Assembly (NCBI GenBank): GCA_947581865.1
Contig: CANPWA010000028.1
Coordinates: 1 to 34,358 of the forward strand
Length of the DNA stretch: 34,358 nt
Origin: an uncultured Acetatifactor sp.
GTDB taxonomy: Bacteria; Bacillota; Clostridia; Lachnospirales; Lachnospiraceae
Reading direction: 5' to 3'
Below the pieces are notes generated by a model. The model searched no databases. It was not told the DNA's origin and was given only the letters and a program-made list of their open reading frames with translations. The position numbers were made by a program, and so were the translations under genes. Positions 34,106 through 34,358 of this stretch are shown in pieces (positions within the stretch are counted from its first letter, which is position 1; each line of letters begins with the position of its first letter).

Positions 34106-34358
34106 ACCCCTCTTTTCACAACCGCCCGTGCCGGGCAAACCTCATAGCAGTTACCGCAGTGCAGGCAATTCTCCTGCCGGATGACCACCGGCTTTACCGA
34201 AATGTCAATACATTTCTGCGGACATTTGGAATAGCAGAACTTGCAGCCGATACATTTATTGGTCACAAAGTATCCCTCCGACGCTTCTGTTCCGCCCCCA
34301 AAAGTAAAGGCAGCCCGTTCGATCGGCTTTTTGGAGAGGTCGAACCACTCGCCGTTTC
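34102..34358 (-). CDS. 4Fe-4S (PNPOx-ferredoxin type) protein, C-terminal part
   Basis: The minus strand is open from the right window edge to a TGA at 34102-34104, giving the last 84 residues of a protein whose start lies outside. It shows WFDLSKKPIERAAFTFGGG, then a two-cluster ferredoxin domain with CIGCKFCYSKCP and CLHCGNCYEVCP, each CxxCxxCxxxCP. The segment before the clusters resembles flavin-binding pyridoxamine-phosphate-oxidase-like proteins with a C-terminal ferredoxin, a common clostridial type. It overlaps the macrodomain start by 4 bases, so a redox partner may be made with the ADP-ribosylation pair. Confidence 0.85.
   Translation of the reverse strand, partial: NGEWFDLSKKPIERAAFTFGGGTEASEGYFVTNKCIGCKFCYSKCPQKCIDISVKPVVIRQENCLHCGNCYEVCPARAVVKRGV

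Overview
The window looks like a chromosomal segment of a gut-type anaerobic Firmicute, most likely Lachnospiraceae or a close Clostridia relative. The grounds are a class B sortase, rubrerythrin, SirTM/macrodomain genes, a formate/nitrite channel, AGGAGG-type ribosome sites and protein sequences of clostridial character. No rRNA, tRNA or CRISPR array was seen. All genes except one lipoprotein lie on the minus strand, so transcription runs mainly from right to left.

Left part (1-5400) is accessory and partly decayed: an ABC-ATPase fragment, a SEL1/TPR-repeat protein, a dynamin-like membrane-protein remnant that appears frameshifted and 5'-truncated, a serine recombinase, a C39-like cysteine peptidase with an in-frame coding-like tail after its stop, and an unrecognised protein with a possible PD-(D/E)xK nuclease core. 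Next (5490-9180) come a SulP/STAS anion transporter with a long charged C-terminal extension, a small repeat-bearing lipoprotein (+ strand) and rubrerythrin.

Region 9287-19474 is a surface module in the order diguanylate cyclase (GGDEF) -> PilZ c-di-GMP receptor -> 2293-residue cell-wall-anchored adhesin with six SpaA/Cna-B domains -> class B sortase. Its layout suggests that c-di-GMP signalling and surface display are made from one locus. A tandem DUF1508 (YegP-like) gene with its own promoter and terminator separates it from the next block.

Region 20025-32068 is a ten-gene, tightly packed minus-strand run and the best candidate for an undescribed system. In transcription order it holds a CarS-like CDP-archaeol synthase, a rifampin-phosphotransferase-like dikinase, phosphatidylserine synthase, phosphatidylserine decarboxylase, a UbiA prenyltransferase, a second dikinase, a GNAT-like protein, an acyl-CoA-synthetase-like ligase, a YkgJ cysteine-cluster protein and a formate/nitrite channel. 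UbiA, CarS, PssA-like and Psd-like enzymes are the classes used in the late steps of archaeal phospholipid synthesis. Here they are coupled to two dikinases plus acyl activation and transfer, which suggests a dedicated pathway to an unusual ethanolamine- or serine-headed lipid.

The right end (32515-34358) is a SirTM sirtuin / zinc macrodomain pair, a reversible protein ADP-ribosylation module, translationally coupled to the end of a 4Fe-4S protein that runs off the window. Between it and the lipid operon is a gene-free stretch with a three-armed, mutually exclusive hairpin set and a pair of 13-bp direct repeats close upstream of carS.
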